From NCBI RefSeq assembly GCF_006517255.1, contig NZ_CP041185.1, forward strand, positions 2,108,001 to 2,172,000: 64,000 nt of DNA, read 5' to 3'. This DNA is from Janthinobacterium tructae. GTDB lineage: Bacteria; Pseudomonadota; Gammaproteobacteria; Burkholderiales; Burkholderiaceae_D. The notes under the pieces were generated by a model. That model had not been told where the DNA came from. It did not search any database and saw only the letters and a program-made list of their open reading frames with translations. Made by a program: the position numbers and the translations under genes. This document shows positions 17,445 to 26,672 of this stretch, piece after piece; position 1 is the first letter of the stretch, and the number at the start of each line of letters is the position of its first letter.

Positions 17445-18326
17445 ATGGATTTGCTCGACAGCATGAAGGTGTACGTACTCGCCGTTGAGAAAGGCAGCCT
17501 GAGCGCTGCTGCGGCCGCCTGCGGGATCTCCGCGACGATGGCCGGCAACCACCTGCGGACGCTGGAAAAACGCCTGGGCATGCAACTGCTCCAGCGCACC
17601 ACCCGACGCCAGCACCTGACCGCCTTCGGCGAGGATTACTACGCGCGCTGCAAGGAAATCCTCAGGCTGGTGGCAGAAACCGATGTCCAGGCGCAAAACC
17701 TGCAACTTGCGCCCGCCGGCAAGCTGCGCATCACGGCGCCCCTCACCTTCGGCGCGGAAGCGCTGATGCCCGCCATGGCCGCGTACCTGGAGCGCTATCC
17801 CGAGGTGAACATCGATGTGGTCCTGAGCGACCGGGTGGTCGACCTGATGGAGGAAGGTTTCGAAGCCGCCATCCGTATCGGTCAGCTGCCCGATTCGTCG
17901 CTGATCGCCAGGCCGCTGGCACCCTACCGGCTGATGATCTGCGCCTCGCCCGACTACCTGGCGCGCAAGGGAACGCCGCGCCAGCCGGCCGACCTGAGCC
18001 AGCACGAATGCCTGTCCTTTTCTCCCGCCGCCCTGGCGCACTGGCGCCTGACGAGTCACCAGGACGACGTCTGCAGCGTGCCCGTCTCGGGTCGCCTGCA
18101 AGTCAACCACGGCCAGGCGCTGCGCGTTGCCGCATTGCATGGCATGGGCATCGTGCTGCAACCGGCCTTCCTGCTGGAAACGGACGTGCGGGCGGGTCGC
18201 CTGGTCCAGCTGTTTCCCACGCATGCGCTGCCCAGCCGCCCCTTGAGCGTGGTCTACCTGCCGGACCGCTACCGCTCGCCCAAGTTGCGCAGTTTCGTCG
18301 ATTTTCTGGTGGAACGGTTCAGCTGA
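17445..18326 (+). CDS. LysR-family transcriptional regulator
   Basis: A 293-residue LysR regulator of the CrgA/AaeR-like branch. The N-terminal winged helix-turn-helix (residues about 1-60) reads DLLDSMKVYVLAVEKGSLSA and LRTLEKRLGMQLLQRTTRR; the rest is the two-lobed effector-binding domain, with GKLRITAPLTFGAEALMP and EGFEAAIRIGQLPDSSL. ATG 17445 has AGGGA upstream; a TTG two codons earlier is not needed. It probably controls the divergent MDR oxidoreductase in response to an unknown, perhaps electrophilic or aromatic, ligand. Confidence 0.9.
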   Translation: MDLLDSMKVYVLAVEKGSLSAAAAACGISATMAGNHLRTLEKRLGMQLLQRTTRRQHLTAFGEDYYARCKEILRLVAETDVQAQNLQLAPAGKLRITAPLTFGAEALMPAMAAYLERYPEVNIDVVLSDRVVDLMEEGFEAAIRIGQLPDSSLIARPLAPYRLMICASPDYLARKGTPRQPADLSQHECLSFSPAALAHWRLTSHQDDVCSVPVSGRLQVNHGQALRVAALHGMGIVLQPAFLLETDVRAGRLVQLFPTHALPSRPLSVVYLPDRYRSPKLRSFVDFLVERFS

Positions 18327-18647
18327 ATGGCGGCAGTAACAAGCCGCTGTCATTCGACATCCATTGCAGTTGAAATATTTATCAATTCGGCAAAAAAGCT
18401 GTTACCATTGATGCAACATGCGTTATTTTTTTAATCTTCCTCTCCGGCAATACGATTACTCGCTTGATATTGCTTTTTATCTATCCAGAGCAAGGAAATA
18501 AGGAAAAACTCTTTGTCGCTCAGTGATTTCCTGTGAAAACAGTGTTAAAACGACCTCAAGCACGATGATTATTCCCAAACAAACCACTCGACAGCCAGCG
18601 TCAAGGCCCTGACCATGCCGACAACGCCGCCCAGTGAAGGAAAAGAA
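18327..18647. other. Intergenic region without a recognised gene
   Basis: This 321-base gap between the LysR and MarR genes is A+T-rich from about 18370 to 18500, with short T and A runs (for example at 18424-18430). I see no open frame worth calling and no clean terminator. TTGATG near 18408 with a poor -10 element 17 bases on is the best promoter-like pair, but it is weak. Confidence 0.4.
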
Positions 18648-19151
18648 ATGAGCCATAATTTTGAAACGGCCGGCATGCCGCAAACCGCCCATCCCAACAG
18701 CGTTCCCGTCAGCGAGCTGGAAGCCCATCTCGGCTACTGGCTGCGTTTCGTCTCCAACCACGTTTCCCACAGCTTCCAGAAAAAAGCCGAAGCCAACGGC
18801 GTGACGGTGTCCGAATGGGTGGTGCTGCGCGAAATGTTCCGCCTGGGCTGCACCTCGCCCACGGTGCTGGCGCAAGTGTCCGGCATGAGCAAGGGCGCCG
18901 TGTCGAAGCTGATCGACCGCCTGGAAAGCAAGGGCATGGTCAGCAAGTCCATCCTGCTGGCGGACCGCCGCCAGCATTCGATCGAACTGACCACGGAAGG
19001 CGAAGCGCTGGTGCCGGTGCTGGCCGAGATGGCCGACCAGAACGACGAGGAATTCTTCGGCAAGCTGCCGCGCCAGCTGCGCGACGACCTGCTCGAGGCG
19101 ATGAAGGAAGTGGCGCGCACGCATCAGCTCAAGAACGCGCCCCTGAATTAA
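18648..19151 (+). CDS. MarR-family transcriptional regulator
   Basis: A 167-residue winged-helix regulator. The MarR core is clear: HLGYWLRFVSNHVSHSFQKK as the dimerisation helix, VSEWVVLREMF, the recognition helix GMSKGAVSKLIDRLESKGMV and the wing LLADRRQHSIELTTEG. ATG 18648 has AAGGAAAAG upstream; the in-frame ATG at 18615 does not. It lies 79 bases upstream of the PLP dehydratase in the same direction, so the two may be functionally linked, although a regulator of a distant gene cannot be excluded. Confidence 0.9.
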   Translation: MSHNFETAGMPQTAHPNSVPVSELEAHLGYWLRFVSNHVSHSFQKKAEANGVTVSEWVVLREMFRLGCTSPTVLAQVSGMSKGAVSKLIDRLESKGMVSKSILLADRRQHSIELTTEGEALVPVLAEMADQNDEEFFGKLPRQLRDDLLEAMKEVARTHQLKNAPLN

Positions 19152-19230
19152 GGCCGCTTGCGGCAAGGGTGGGACGGTGGCACGGGCGCTTCGGCTATGA
19201 TGCTGGCCTGACCGTTTACCAGGAACACGC

Positions 19231-20148
19231 ATGGCCCTGCACATCGAAACCCCTCTGCTCAACTCGCGCGCCCTGAGCCTGCACAGCGACCGCGCCATCT
19301 GGCTCAAGCTCGAAGCCTTGCAGCCGCCCGGCTCCTTCAAGATCCGCGGCATCGGCATCGCCTGCGAAGAATACGCGCGGCGCGGCGCCAGCCGTTTCAT
19401 CTCTTCTTCCGGCGGCAATGCCGGCATCGCAGTGGCCTATGCGGGACGCCAGCTGGGCATTCCCGTCATCGTCGTGGTGCCGGAAACGACCAGCGCGCGG
19501 GCCAGGGCCCTGATCGCCCAGGAAGGTGCCGAAGTCATCGTGCACGGCGCCGCCTGGCAAGAAGCCAACGCGCTGGCGCAAGCGATGCTCACGCCGCAAG
19601 ACGCTTTCCTGCATCCGTTCGACGACCCGCTGCTGTGGCAGGGCCACGCGGGCATGATCGATGAAGTGGCCAGCGCTGGCCTGAAACCGGACGCGGTGGT
19701 GCTGTCGGTGGGCGGCGGCGGCCTGCTGGCCGGCGTGGCCGAAGGCTTGCAGCGCAATGGCTGGGATGACGTGGCCCTGGTGGCCGTGGAAACCGAAGGC
19801 GCGGCCTCGCTGGCCGCCGCCGTGGCCGCGCGCGACCGCGTGGCCCTGCCCGCCGTGAGCAGCATCGCCACCTCGCTGGCCGCGCGCCAGGTGTGTGCGC
19901 AAGCCTACGCCATCAGCCAGACGCGCCTGCTGCACAGCGTGGTGGTCTCGGACAAGGCCGCCGTCGATGCCTGCCAGCGCTTCATTGACGACCAGCGCCT
20001 GGTGGTGGAGCCGGCCTGCGGCGCGGCGCTGGCCGCCGTCTACGGCAAGGTGCCGCAACTGGCGCCCTACCGCAATGTGCTGGTCATCGTCTGCGGCGGC
20101 GTCACGGCCACCACGCAGCAGCTCGACCACTGGACTGCCACTCTGTAA
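19231..20148 (+). CDS. PLP-dependent L-serine/threonine dehydratase-like enzyme (fold type II)
   Basis: A 305-residue cytoplasmic enzyme of the tryptophan-synthase-beta fold. The PLP-binding lysine is in PPGSFKIRGIG, the substrate loop is SSSGGNAGIAVAYAG and the phosphate-binding glycine loop is SVGGGGLLAG. It has no C-terminal ACT-like regulatory domain and ends near LVIVCGGVT, a layout like the short, animal-type serine dehydratases (deamination of serine to pyruvate and ammonia). Threonine could also be a substrate. AGGAA precedes ATG 19231. Its stop is 3 bases from that of the convergent diguanylate cyclase. Confidence 0.85.
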   Translation: MALHIETPLLNSRALSLHSDRAIWLKLEALQPPGSFKIRGIGIACEEYARRGASRFISSSGGNAGIAVAYAGRQLGIPVIVVVPETTSARARALIAQEGAEVIVHGAAWQEANALAQAMLTPQDAFLHPFDDPLLWQGHAGMIDEVASAGLKPDAVVLSVGGGGLLAGVAEGLQRNGWDDVALVAVETEGAASLAAAVAARDRVALPAVSSIATSLAARQVCAQAYAISQTRLLHSVVVSDKAAVDACQRFIDDQRLVVEPACGAALAAVYGKVPQLAPYRNVLVIVCGGVTATTQQLDHWTATL

Positions 20149-20151
20149 AAC

Positions 20152-22158
20152 CTACGGCGCCGCCTCAAGCAGCGCCACGCCGTCGCGGCCCTGCCCTTTG
20201 GCGGCATACAGGGCCTGGTCCGCCAGGTCCAGCAACTGCGCCGGCGTCAGCGCGCCTTCGCGGAAGATGGCGATACCGACGCTGGTCGTCACCGGCAGCG
20301 GGCCGCTGGCCAGCTCAAACGGCTGGCGGATGGCGTCGACGATCTTCGCGCCGATCTGGCGCACTTCCGCCGCGCCGTTCACGCCTTCGAGAATGATCAC
20401 GAATTCATCGCCGGCCAGACGCGCCACCAAATCGCTGGCGCGCACGCTGCGCATCAGGCGCGCGGCAAATTCCTTCAGCACCTCGTCGCCCGTTTTGTGT
20501 CCCAGGCTGTCGTTGATGGCCTTGAAACGGTCGATATCGAGATACGCCAGCGCCATCGGCGCGCGCGCCACGCGCGTACGCTGCATGCTTTGCACCAGCT
20601 GTTCGTCGAAGCGGCGCCGGTTGGCGATGCCCGTCAGGGTGTCGGTGGCGGCGGCAAACTGCAGCGCCGTATGTACCGCCTTGGTCTTGGTGATTTCGTG
20701 GATCAGGCCATACACGCCTTCCACCGCGCCGCTCTCGCCGACATCGGGCACATAGCTGGTCTGGAAGGCACGCCGGCCCGCCTCCCCCTCGCCGTCGATG
20801 GTGAATTCATATTCCACCTCCTCGCCCGAGAAGGCGCGCCGCAGGTAGGCTTCGCGCAATTGATACGCTTCTTCGCCCAGCACCTCGCGTATCGACTGCA
20901 TCATGCTTTCCTTGTGCGACCGGCCGAACCATTTTTCAAACGTGGCGTTGATGAACTGGTAGCGGTGCTCGCGGTCGATGTAGACGATCACCACGGGAAC
21001 ATGGTCCGTCAGCAGCTTCAAGCGCCGTTCGCTGTCGCGCGTCTGCGCCTCGGCAATTTCGCGCTCGGCCACCAGCGAGTAAAAATCGCGGCTCAAGTCG
21101 CCGATTTCGTCGCGCCGCTCGATTTGCAGCGCCTCGATGCCCAGGCGCTGGCGGCGAATCTGGTGCACCTGTCGGCGCAGGCGCTCCAAAGGCTGTAACA
21201 GGCGCAGCACCACGCGCCAGCCGGCCAGTCCCGCCAGCGCCGCCAGCAGCACGGCGGCCAGCAGGATCTTGCTGCGGATGGCGTGCAGCGGAGCGAACGC
21301 GTCACGCATGGGATACACGGACGCCAGTATCCAGCCCGTGGCGGCGATGCGGTGATAGGCGAACAAGGCATCGACGCCTTGCGTGGTGGTGCCCGTCAGC
21401 CAGCCCTCGAAGCCCTGCATGGCGCGCCGCGTCGGTTCGCTGATGGGGCCATGCGCGTCGATATGCTGCATGATGCGCGACTTGTCGGGATGCTCGACGA
21501 TGACGCCTTCGCTGGTCATGATGTACAGATAACCACCCGTGCCCGGCTTGAGCGCGCCGAGGCGCCCCAGGAAGTCGGGCTGGCGCAGGTTCACGCTGGC
21601 CGCCAGCACATGGCGCACGGCGCCCTGCGCGTCGAACACGGGCTGCGTCACCACCACGATGGGCATGCCCGAAATGCTGCCGTTGAGCGGCGCGGAAATC
21701 ACCGAACGCCGGGTCGCCAGCGTCTGGTCGAAATACGGGCGGCCTTTCAGGTTCATCCCCGCCTGCGGCTTGACGGGGCCCATGCTGGCCAGCAGGGAGC
21801 CATCGGCGGCGGCCAAGCCGGCCGTGTAAAACTCCTTGCCCAGCACCGTTTGCGCGTCCAGGAAGCGCTGCAGGCCGGCGCCATCGTGCGCGCCGCTGGC
21901 CGCCAGGCTGTCCGCTATCGCGCGCAGCACATTGCGCTTCGTGTCAAGTTCTTCATCGATGAAGACAGCGGCGCTGGCCAGCGATACATACTGCTGGCGT
22001 CCCGTCACATCGCGCATGCCGCGCTCGGCCACGCTCAGGGTGGCCAGCGCCAGCGAGGCCACGGCCGCCAGCACGAGCAGGAAGACGACCACGCTCATGC
22101 GCGCCTTCAGGCTGGCGGGCAGGCGTCGGCGCAGCAATTTGCGCAATCTCATACGCAT
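20152..22158 (-). CDS. Membrane diguanylate cyclase (Cache-PAS-GGDEF)
   Basis: A 668-residue inner-membrane protein. After a basic N-terminus comes a first transmembrane helix, a periplasmic Cache-type sensor (roughly residues 45-280; GKEFYTAGLAAADGSLLAS, FDQTLATRRSVISAPL), a second helix (about 300-325), a HAMP-like linker, a PAS/PAC domain (about 375-490) and a C-terminal GGDEF domain. The active-site motif is RLAGDEFVII, an accepted AGDEF variant, and RASD five residues upstream is a product-inhibition I-site. It should convert two GTP to cyclic di-GMP in response to a periplasmic signal. The start is uncertain: ATG 22158 is chosen because longer starts overlap cysC, but its ribosome site is weak. 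Confidence 0.88.
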   Translation of the reverse strand: MRMRLRKLLRRRLPASLKARMSVVVFLLVLAAVASLALATLSVAERGMRDVTGRQQYVSLASAAVFIDEELDTKRNVLRAIADSLAASGAHDGAGLQRFLDAQTVLGKEFYTAGLAAADGSLLASMGPVKPQAGMNLKGRPYFDQTLATRRSVISAPLNGSISGMPIVVVTQPVFDAQGAVRHVLAASVNLRQPDFLGRLGALKPGTGGYLYIMTSEGVIVEHPDKSRIMQHIDAHGPISEPTRRAMQGFEGWLTGTTTQGVDALFAYHRIAATGWILASVYPMRDAFAPLHAIRSKILLAAVLLAALAGLAGWRVVLRLLQPLERLRRQVHQIRRQRLGIEALQIERRDEIGDLSRDFYSLVAEREIAEAQTRDSERRLKLLTDHVPVVIVYIDREHRYQFINATFEKWFGRSHKESMMQSIREVLGEEAYQLREAYLRRAFSGEEVEYEFTIDGEGEAGRRAFQTSYVPDVGESGAVEGVYGLIHEITKTKAVHTALQFAAATDTLTGIANRRRFDEQLVQSMQRTRVARAPMALAYLDIDRFKAINDSLGHKTGDEVLKEFAARLMRSVRASDLVARLAGDEFVIILEGVNGAAEVRQIGAKIVDAIRQPFELASGPLPVTTSVGIAIFREGALTPAQLLDLADQALYAAKGQGRDGVALLEAAP

Positions 22159-22171
22159 CGTCACCACGCCG

Positions 22172-22702
22172 TCACAGTCGCTGCTGCAAATGCCGGCACA
22201 GGCGCTCAACCGACTCGTCCAGCGCCAGCGTGCCCGTTTCCAGGGTCAGCGCGGCAGCCAGCGGCGCCTCATACGGGGCGGAAATGCCCGTGAATTGCGC
22301 CAGCTGCCCCGCGCGCGCGCGCGCATACAGGCCCTTGGGATCGCGCGCCTCGCACACGGCCAGCGGCGTGCTGACGTGGACTTCGATGAAATGCGCTGCG
22401 CCGATGATGTCGGCCGCCATGGCCCGGTCGGCGCGATACGGCGAAATGAAGGCGGCGATGACGGTCAATCCCGCCGCGTTCATCAGGCGCGCCACTTCGG
22501 CCGTGCGGCGGATGTTTTCATGCCGGTCTTGCGGCGTAAAACCGAGGTCGCGGTTCAGGCCATGGCGCAGCTGGTCGCCGTCGAGCAGCGCCACGGCGCA
22601 TCCCTGCGCCTTCAGCGCTTGCGCCAGCGCCAGCGCAATGCTGGTCTTGCCGGCGCCGCTCAAGCCCGTCAGCCAGACCGTGGGGTGTTGTGCTGCTGTC
22701 AT
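22172..22702 (-). CDS. cysC: Adenylylsulfate (APS) kinase
   Basis: A 176-residue kinase that phosphorylates adenosine 5'-phosphosulfate to PAPS in sulfate activation. The P-loop is [18 protein letters not shown]; other hallmarks are [37 protein letters not shown] and [20 protein letters not shown]. It is a stand-alone CysC, not fused to CysN. GAGG lies upstream of ATG 22702; a GTG one codon earlier is possible. It follows nasA after 62 bases in the same direction. It may be read through from the nitrate operon, which would link nitrogen and sulfur assimilation, but its own promoter is equally possible. Confidence 0.93.
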   Translation of the reverse strand: MTAAQHPTVWLTGLSGAGKTSIALALAQALKAQGCAVALLDGDQLRHGLNRDLGFTPQDRHENIRRTAEVARLMNAAGLTVIAAFISPYRADRAMAADIIGAAHFIEVHVSTPLAVCEARDPKGLYARARAGQLAQFTGISAPYEAPLAAALTLETGTLALDESVERLCRHLQQRL

Positions 22703-22764
22703 CACACTGCCTCTCTGTTATAGAGCTGGCAATATAACAAAGCCGTGCCGGAAAGGACAGATTT

Positions 22765-25434
22765 TCAGGCCGCGCTGCGCGCCTCAAGCAGCAACTGTCG
22801 TATCTCGGGCACGCAGGAACCGCAATTGCCGCCCGCCTTGACGCAGGCCGTCACCTGCGCCGTCGTCGTCAGCTTTTGCTCCACGATGGCGGCGCAAATG
22901 GTGTTGCGGCCCACGCCAAAGCACGAGCACACGGTGGGACCGGCGTCGACGCCCTTGCCGATGGGCTGGCCCAGCAGCACGCCGGCGCGGTCCGCCGCAT
23001 CCATTTGCGCGTGTGCAAACAGGCCCGCCAACCAGCTGCGCGACGGCAGGTCGGGACGGGGCGAGACATACACGCATTGCGCGATGCGCCCTTCGTCCAG
23101 GTGCACGGCGCGGTACACGCCGGCGCTGGCGTCTGCATAATCGAGCCAGTCGGCCTTGTCGTCCGTGACGCCGAGCAGCGCGCGCGCCCAAGCACCCAGG
23201 TCCTCGATGCGCTGGCGGCCCGCCAGTTCATAGCGCAGGAATTGCTCGCCCTGGATGCGCGTCCAGTGCGCGACGCCGTCCAGGTTCAAGGGCGTGCGGC
23301 TCAACACGAAAGCATGCCAGTGCACGCGGAACTGCTCGATGCGCACAGGCGTGTGCTTGAATTCGGGCTCGCCCGAGACGGGATCGACGACCGGGTTGAC
23401 GACGGCGCCCACGCGCGCATCGGAGGCATTCGCGTCGCTCCAGTGGATCGGCACGAAGACCTGGCCGCGCGCGATGCCGCCGCCATGCACGACGCGCGCC
23501 ACCATCGCGCCCCAGGCGCTGGAGATGCGCGCCAGTTCTCCCTCGCGCACGCTGTACAGCAGCGCGTCCTGCGGGTGGAGGTCGATGAACGCCTCGGCGA
23601 CATGCCCCGACAGTTTGGCCGCCTTGCCCGTGCGCGTCATCGTATGCCACTGGTCGCGCACCCGGCCCGTATTGAGGATCAGCGGATACTCTGCGTCGGG
23701 CGCATTGCGCGGTGCGCGCGGCGGCGTAGGCACGAAGCGCGCGCGCCCGTCCGCATGCGCGAAGCGGCCGTCGCCGAACAGCCGTACCCTGCCCTGCGGC
23801 CACTGCTGCGGCGCCAGGGCGTCGTATTGCGCCGCATCCAGCTTGTCCAGGCCCGCCAGGTTGAACAGGCGCGCCGTTTCTGCCGCGTTGCGGAAGGTGG
23901 ACAGGCGCGCGTGCTCGTCGAAGATGGCCTGCGGCGAGGTGAAATCGAAGCCCGCATAGCCCATGCGCGTGGCCACCTCGCACAGCACCTGCCAGTCGGC
24001 GCGCGCCGCGCCGGGCGCCGGCAAGAAAGCGCGCTGGCGCGAGATGCGCCGCTCGGAATTGGTCACGGTGCCATCCTTCTCGCCCCAGCCCAGCGCTGGC
24101 AGCAGCACGTCGGCATGCGCATTCGTGTCCGACCCGGCGCTGATGTCCGACACCACCACCAGTTCGCACTTGGCCAGCGCGCGGCGCACCTGGTCGGCGT
24201 CCGGCATGCTGACCAGCGGATTGGTGGCGATGATCCACACGGCTTTCACCTTGCCCGCTTCGATCGCGTGGAACAGTTCAACGGCTTTCAGACCAGGCTT
24301 GTGCGCCATGCGGGGCGAGTCCCAGAACGTCTGCACGGTGTCGCGGTGCAGCGGATTATCCAGTTCCAGGTGCGCCGCCAGCATATTGGCTAGCCCCCCC
24401 ACTTCACGCCCGCCCATGGCGTTCGGCTGACCCGTCAGCGAAAACGGCCCCATGCCGGGCTGGCCGATGCGTCCCGTCGCCAGATGGCAGTTGATGATGC
24501 TGTTGACCTTGTCCGTGCCACTCGATGACTGGTTCACGCCCTGCGAAAACGCCGTGACGACCTTGCGCGTGGCGGCAAACGCCCGGTAAAACGCCAGCAA
24601 GGCTTGCGGGTCGACCTTGCAGATTTTCGCCACCTGCACAGGATCTGAACAGTCGACATGCGCCGCGGCCAGCGCTGCGTCGAGTCCCGCACTGTGCTGC
24701 GTGACGAATGCATCGTCGATCACGCCTTCCCTCGCCAGATGACACAGCAAGCCGTTGAACAGCCACACGTCGGTACCCGGCTTCACGGGCAAATGGACAT
24801 CGGCCAGCTCGCAGGTGGCCGTGCGGCGCGGGTCGATCACCACCAGTTTCATCTCCGGCCGGGTTTCGCGGATGCGGGCGATGCGCTGGAACAGGATCGG
24901 GTGGCACCAGGCCGTGTTCGACCCCACCAGCACCACCATGTCGGCCAGCTCCAGGTCTTCATAGCAGCCCGGCACGATATCTTCGCCGAACGCGCGCTTG
25001 TGTCCGGCCACGGCCGACGACATGCACAGGCGCGAATTGGTGTCGATATTCGCGCTGCCCACATAGCCTTTCATGAACTTGTTGGCCACGTAATAATCTT
25101 CCGTCAGCAGCTGGCCCGAGACATACAGGGCCACGGCGTCGGGGCCGTGTTCAGCTATGATGGCGCGCAAGCCGCCAGCCACTTTGTCCAGCGCCACGTC
25201 CCAGGAGGCCCGCTGCAAGACGCCATCGACGCGCACCTGCGGCTGCAGCAAACGGTTGTCCAGATCCAGGGTATCGCCCAGCGCCGAGCCTTTCACGCAC
25301 AGGCGCCCCAGGTTGGCGGGGTGCGCGGCGTCGCCGGCGATGCGGATGGCGCCATCGGGCAGGCGTGTCGCTTCCACGCCGCAGCCGACGCCGCAGTACG
25401 GGCAAGTGGTTTTTACGGGCGTGCAGCTTGTCAT
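22765..25434 (-). CDS. nasA: Assimilatory nitrate reductase, catalytic subunit
   Basis: An 889-residue molybdopterin enzyme reducing nitrate to nitrite in the cytoplasm. The N-terminal [4Fe-4S] ligands are in TTCPYCGVGCGV and GRLCVKG; the middle is a DMSO-reductase-family molybdopterin-guanine-dinucleotide domain (LVGSNTAWCHPILFQRI, GRIGQPGMGPFSLTGQPNAM); the molydopterin dinucleotide-binding domain is near LILNTGRVRDQWHTMTRTG. The C-terminal 60 residues are a BFD-like [2Fe-2S] domain (VCSCFGVGRNTICAAI, AGGNCGSCVPEI). There is no signal peptide, which separates it from periplasmic NapA. ATG 25434 has AGGACA upstream and begins just before the iron-sulfur motif; the frame upstream to 25833 is antisense to nasC-side sequence and is not used. 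Confidence 0.95.
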   Translation of the reverse strand: MTSCTPVKTTCPYCGVGCGVEATRLPDGAIRIAGDAAHPANLGRLCVKGSALGDTLDLDNRLLQPQVRVDGVLQRASWDVALDKVAGGLRAIIAEHGPDAVALYVSGQLLTEDYYVANKFMKGYVGSANIDTNSRLCMSSAVAGHKRAFGEDIVPGCYEDLELADMVVLVGSNTAWCHPILFQRIARIRETRPEMKLVVIDPRRTATCELADVHLPVKPGTDVWLFNGLLCHLAREGVIDDAFVTQHSAGLDAALAAAHVDCSDPVQVAKICKVDPQALLAFYRAFAATRKVVTAFSQGVNQSSSGTDKVNSIINCHLATGRIGQPGMGPFSLTGQPNAMGGREVGGLANMLAAHLELDNPLHRDTVQTFWDSPRMAHKPGLKAVELFHAIEAGKVKAVWIIATNPLVSMPDADQVRRALAKCELVVVSDISAGSDTNAHADVLLPALGWGEKDGTVTNSERRISRQRAFLPAPGAARADWQVLCEVATRMGYAGFDFTSPQAIFDEHARLSTFRNAAETARLFNLAGLDKLDAAQYDALAPQQWPQGRVRLFGDGRFAHADGRARFVPTPPRAPRNAPDAEYPLILNTGRVRDQWHTMTRTGKAAKLSGHVAEAFIDLHPQDALLYSVREGELARISSAWGAMVARVVHGGGIARGQVFVPIHWSDANASDARVGAVVNPVVDPVSGEPEFKHTPVRIEQFRVHWHAFVLSRTPLNLDGVAHWTRIQGEQFLRYELAGRQRIEDLGAWARALLGVTDDKADWLDYADASAGVYRAVHLDEGRIAQCVYVSPRPDLPSRSWLAGLFAHAQMDAADRAGVLLGQPIGKGVDAGPTVCSCFGVGRNTICAAIVEQKLTTTAQVTACVKAGGNCGSCVPEIRQLLLEARSAA

Positions 25435-25445
25435 GAGATGTCCTG

Positions 25446-26672
25446 TCAGGCGGCCTGGCCGCACAGGGCCTGGCCAAACAATAAATGGGAACGCAGCTGG
25501 CTGATGTCGCGGCGCTGCTGGATCAGGTCGAAATACCAGGGACCGTCCTGCACCTCGCCATACAGCACGGCACCCACCAGGCGGCTGCCCTGCACCACCA
25601 GGCGCTTGTAGACACCGCGGCGCGGATCGCGCAGCACCAGGTCTTCGCTGCCCTCGCCGCCGATGATGTCGCCGGCCGAATACAGGTCGATGCCCGTCAC
25701 TTTCAATTTGGTGGCGCTGGCCTGCTGCACGTAGCGCCGGTGTCCCGCACCGGCCAGGTGCGCGCCGCACACGCGCGCCTGCTCCCAGATGGGCGCCACC
25801 AGGCCGAAGGTGGCGCGGCGGTGCTGCACGCATTCGCCCACCGCGTACACGCGCGGGTCATAGCTTTGCAGGCAGTCGTCGACGACGATGGCCCGCTCGC
25901 AGTGCAGGCCGGCCGCCTGCGCCAGCGCGATGTTGGGGCGCACGCCGGCCGTCATCACCACCAGGTCGGCCGGGATCGACGTACCATCGGCAAAGCGAAC
26001 TGCCTGCACCCGGTCGGTACCGAGGATTTCCGCCGTTTGCGCCTGCATCAAAAACCGCAGGCCGCGCGCTTCCAGCGCCGATTTCAGCAGCATCGATGCG
26101 GGTGCGTCCAGCTGCTGGTTCATCAGGGCGCCGCTCATGTGCACCACCGTCACGTCCATGCCCTGGCGCTGCAAGCCATTGGCCGCTTCCAGCCCCAGCA
26201 AGCCACCGCCGATGACCACCGCGTGGCGGTGCGTGCGCGCCGCCTGCAGCATGGTGTCGACGTCGCTGATGTCGCGAAAACCGATCACGCCGGGCAGCGC
26301 GTGGCCCGGCACGGGCACGATGAACGGCGTGGAACCGGTGGCCAGCAGCAAGCGGTCGTAGGCTACCGTGATGCCGGACAGTGATTGCACGGTGCGCGCC
26401 TGGCGGTCGATGCGCACCACGGGGTCTCCCGCGTGCAGGGTGATGCCGTTTTGCGCATACCAGTGGCGCGTGTGCAGCATGATGTCGTCCACCGTCTTTT
26501 CGCCGGCCAGCACGGGAGACAGCAAAATGCGGTTGTAATTGCCATGCGGTTCGGCACCGAACACGGTGATGTCGTACAGGTCGGGGGCCAGTTTCAGCAA
26601 CTCCTCGACCGTGCGCATGCCGGCCATGCCGTTGCCGACCACGACTAAAGACGGCCGTGCGGCGGTGTTCAT
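25446..26672 (-). CDS. nasC: FAD-dependent electron-transfer subunit of assimilatory nitrate reductase
   Basis: A 408-residue flavoprotein similar to the N-terminal half of NirB. It has an FAD motif (SLVVVGNGMAGMRTVEELL), an NAD(P)H-binding motif (HAVVIGGGLLGLEAANGLQ) and the second FAD-contact motif (DPRVYAVGECVQHR). It lacks the iron-sulfur and sirohaem domains. It would take electrons from NADH and pass them to NasA; this size and role match NasC of Klebsiella. Gene names for this subunit differ among bacteria, so the symbol is by role. Its ATG overlaps the nirD stop (ATGA at 26669-26672), and nasA follows 11 bases after its stop. Confidence 0.88.
   Translation of the reverse strand: MNTAARPSLVVVGNGMAGMRTVEELLKLAPDLYDITVFGAEPHGNYNRILLSPVLAGEKTVDDIMLHTRHWYAQNGITLHAGDPVVRIDRQARTVQSLSGITVAYDRLLLATGSTPFIVPVPGHALPGVIGFRDISDVDTMLQAARTHRHAVVIGGGLLGLEAANGLQRQGMDVTVVHMSGALMNQQLDAPASMLLKSALEARGLRFLMQAQTAEILGTDRVQAVRFADGTSIPADLVVMTAGVRPNIALAQAAGLHCERAIVVDDCLQSYDPRVYAVGECVQHRRATFGLVAPIWEQARVCGAHLAGAGHRRYVQQASATKLKVTGIDLYSAGDIIGGEGSEDLVLRDPRRGVYKRLVVQGSRLVGAVLYGEVQDGPWYFDLIQQRRDISQLRSHLLFGQALCGQAA

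Noticed and set aside
20390..20440. AGDEF instead of GGDEF, considered as an inactive cyclase.
   Set aside because: Ala at the first position is tolerated in active cyclases, and the I-site and flanking residues are intact.
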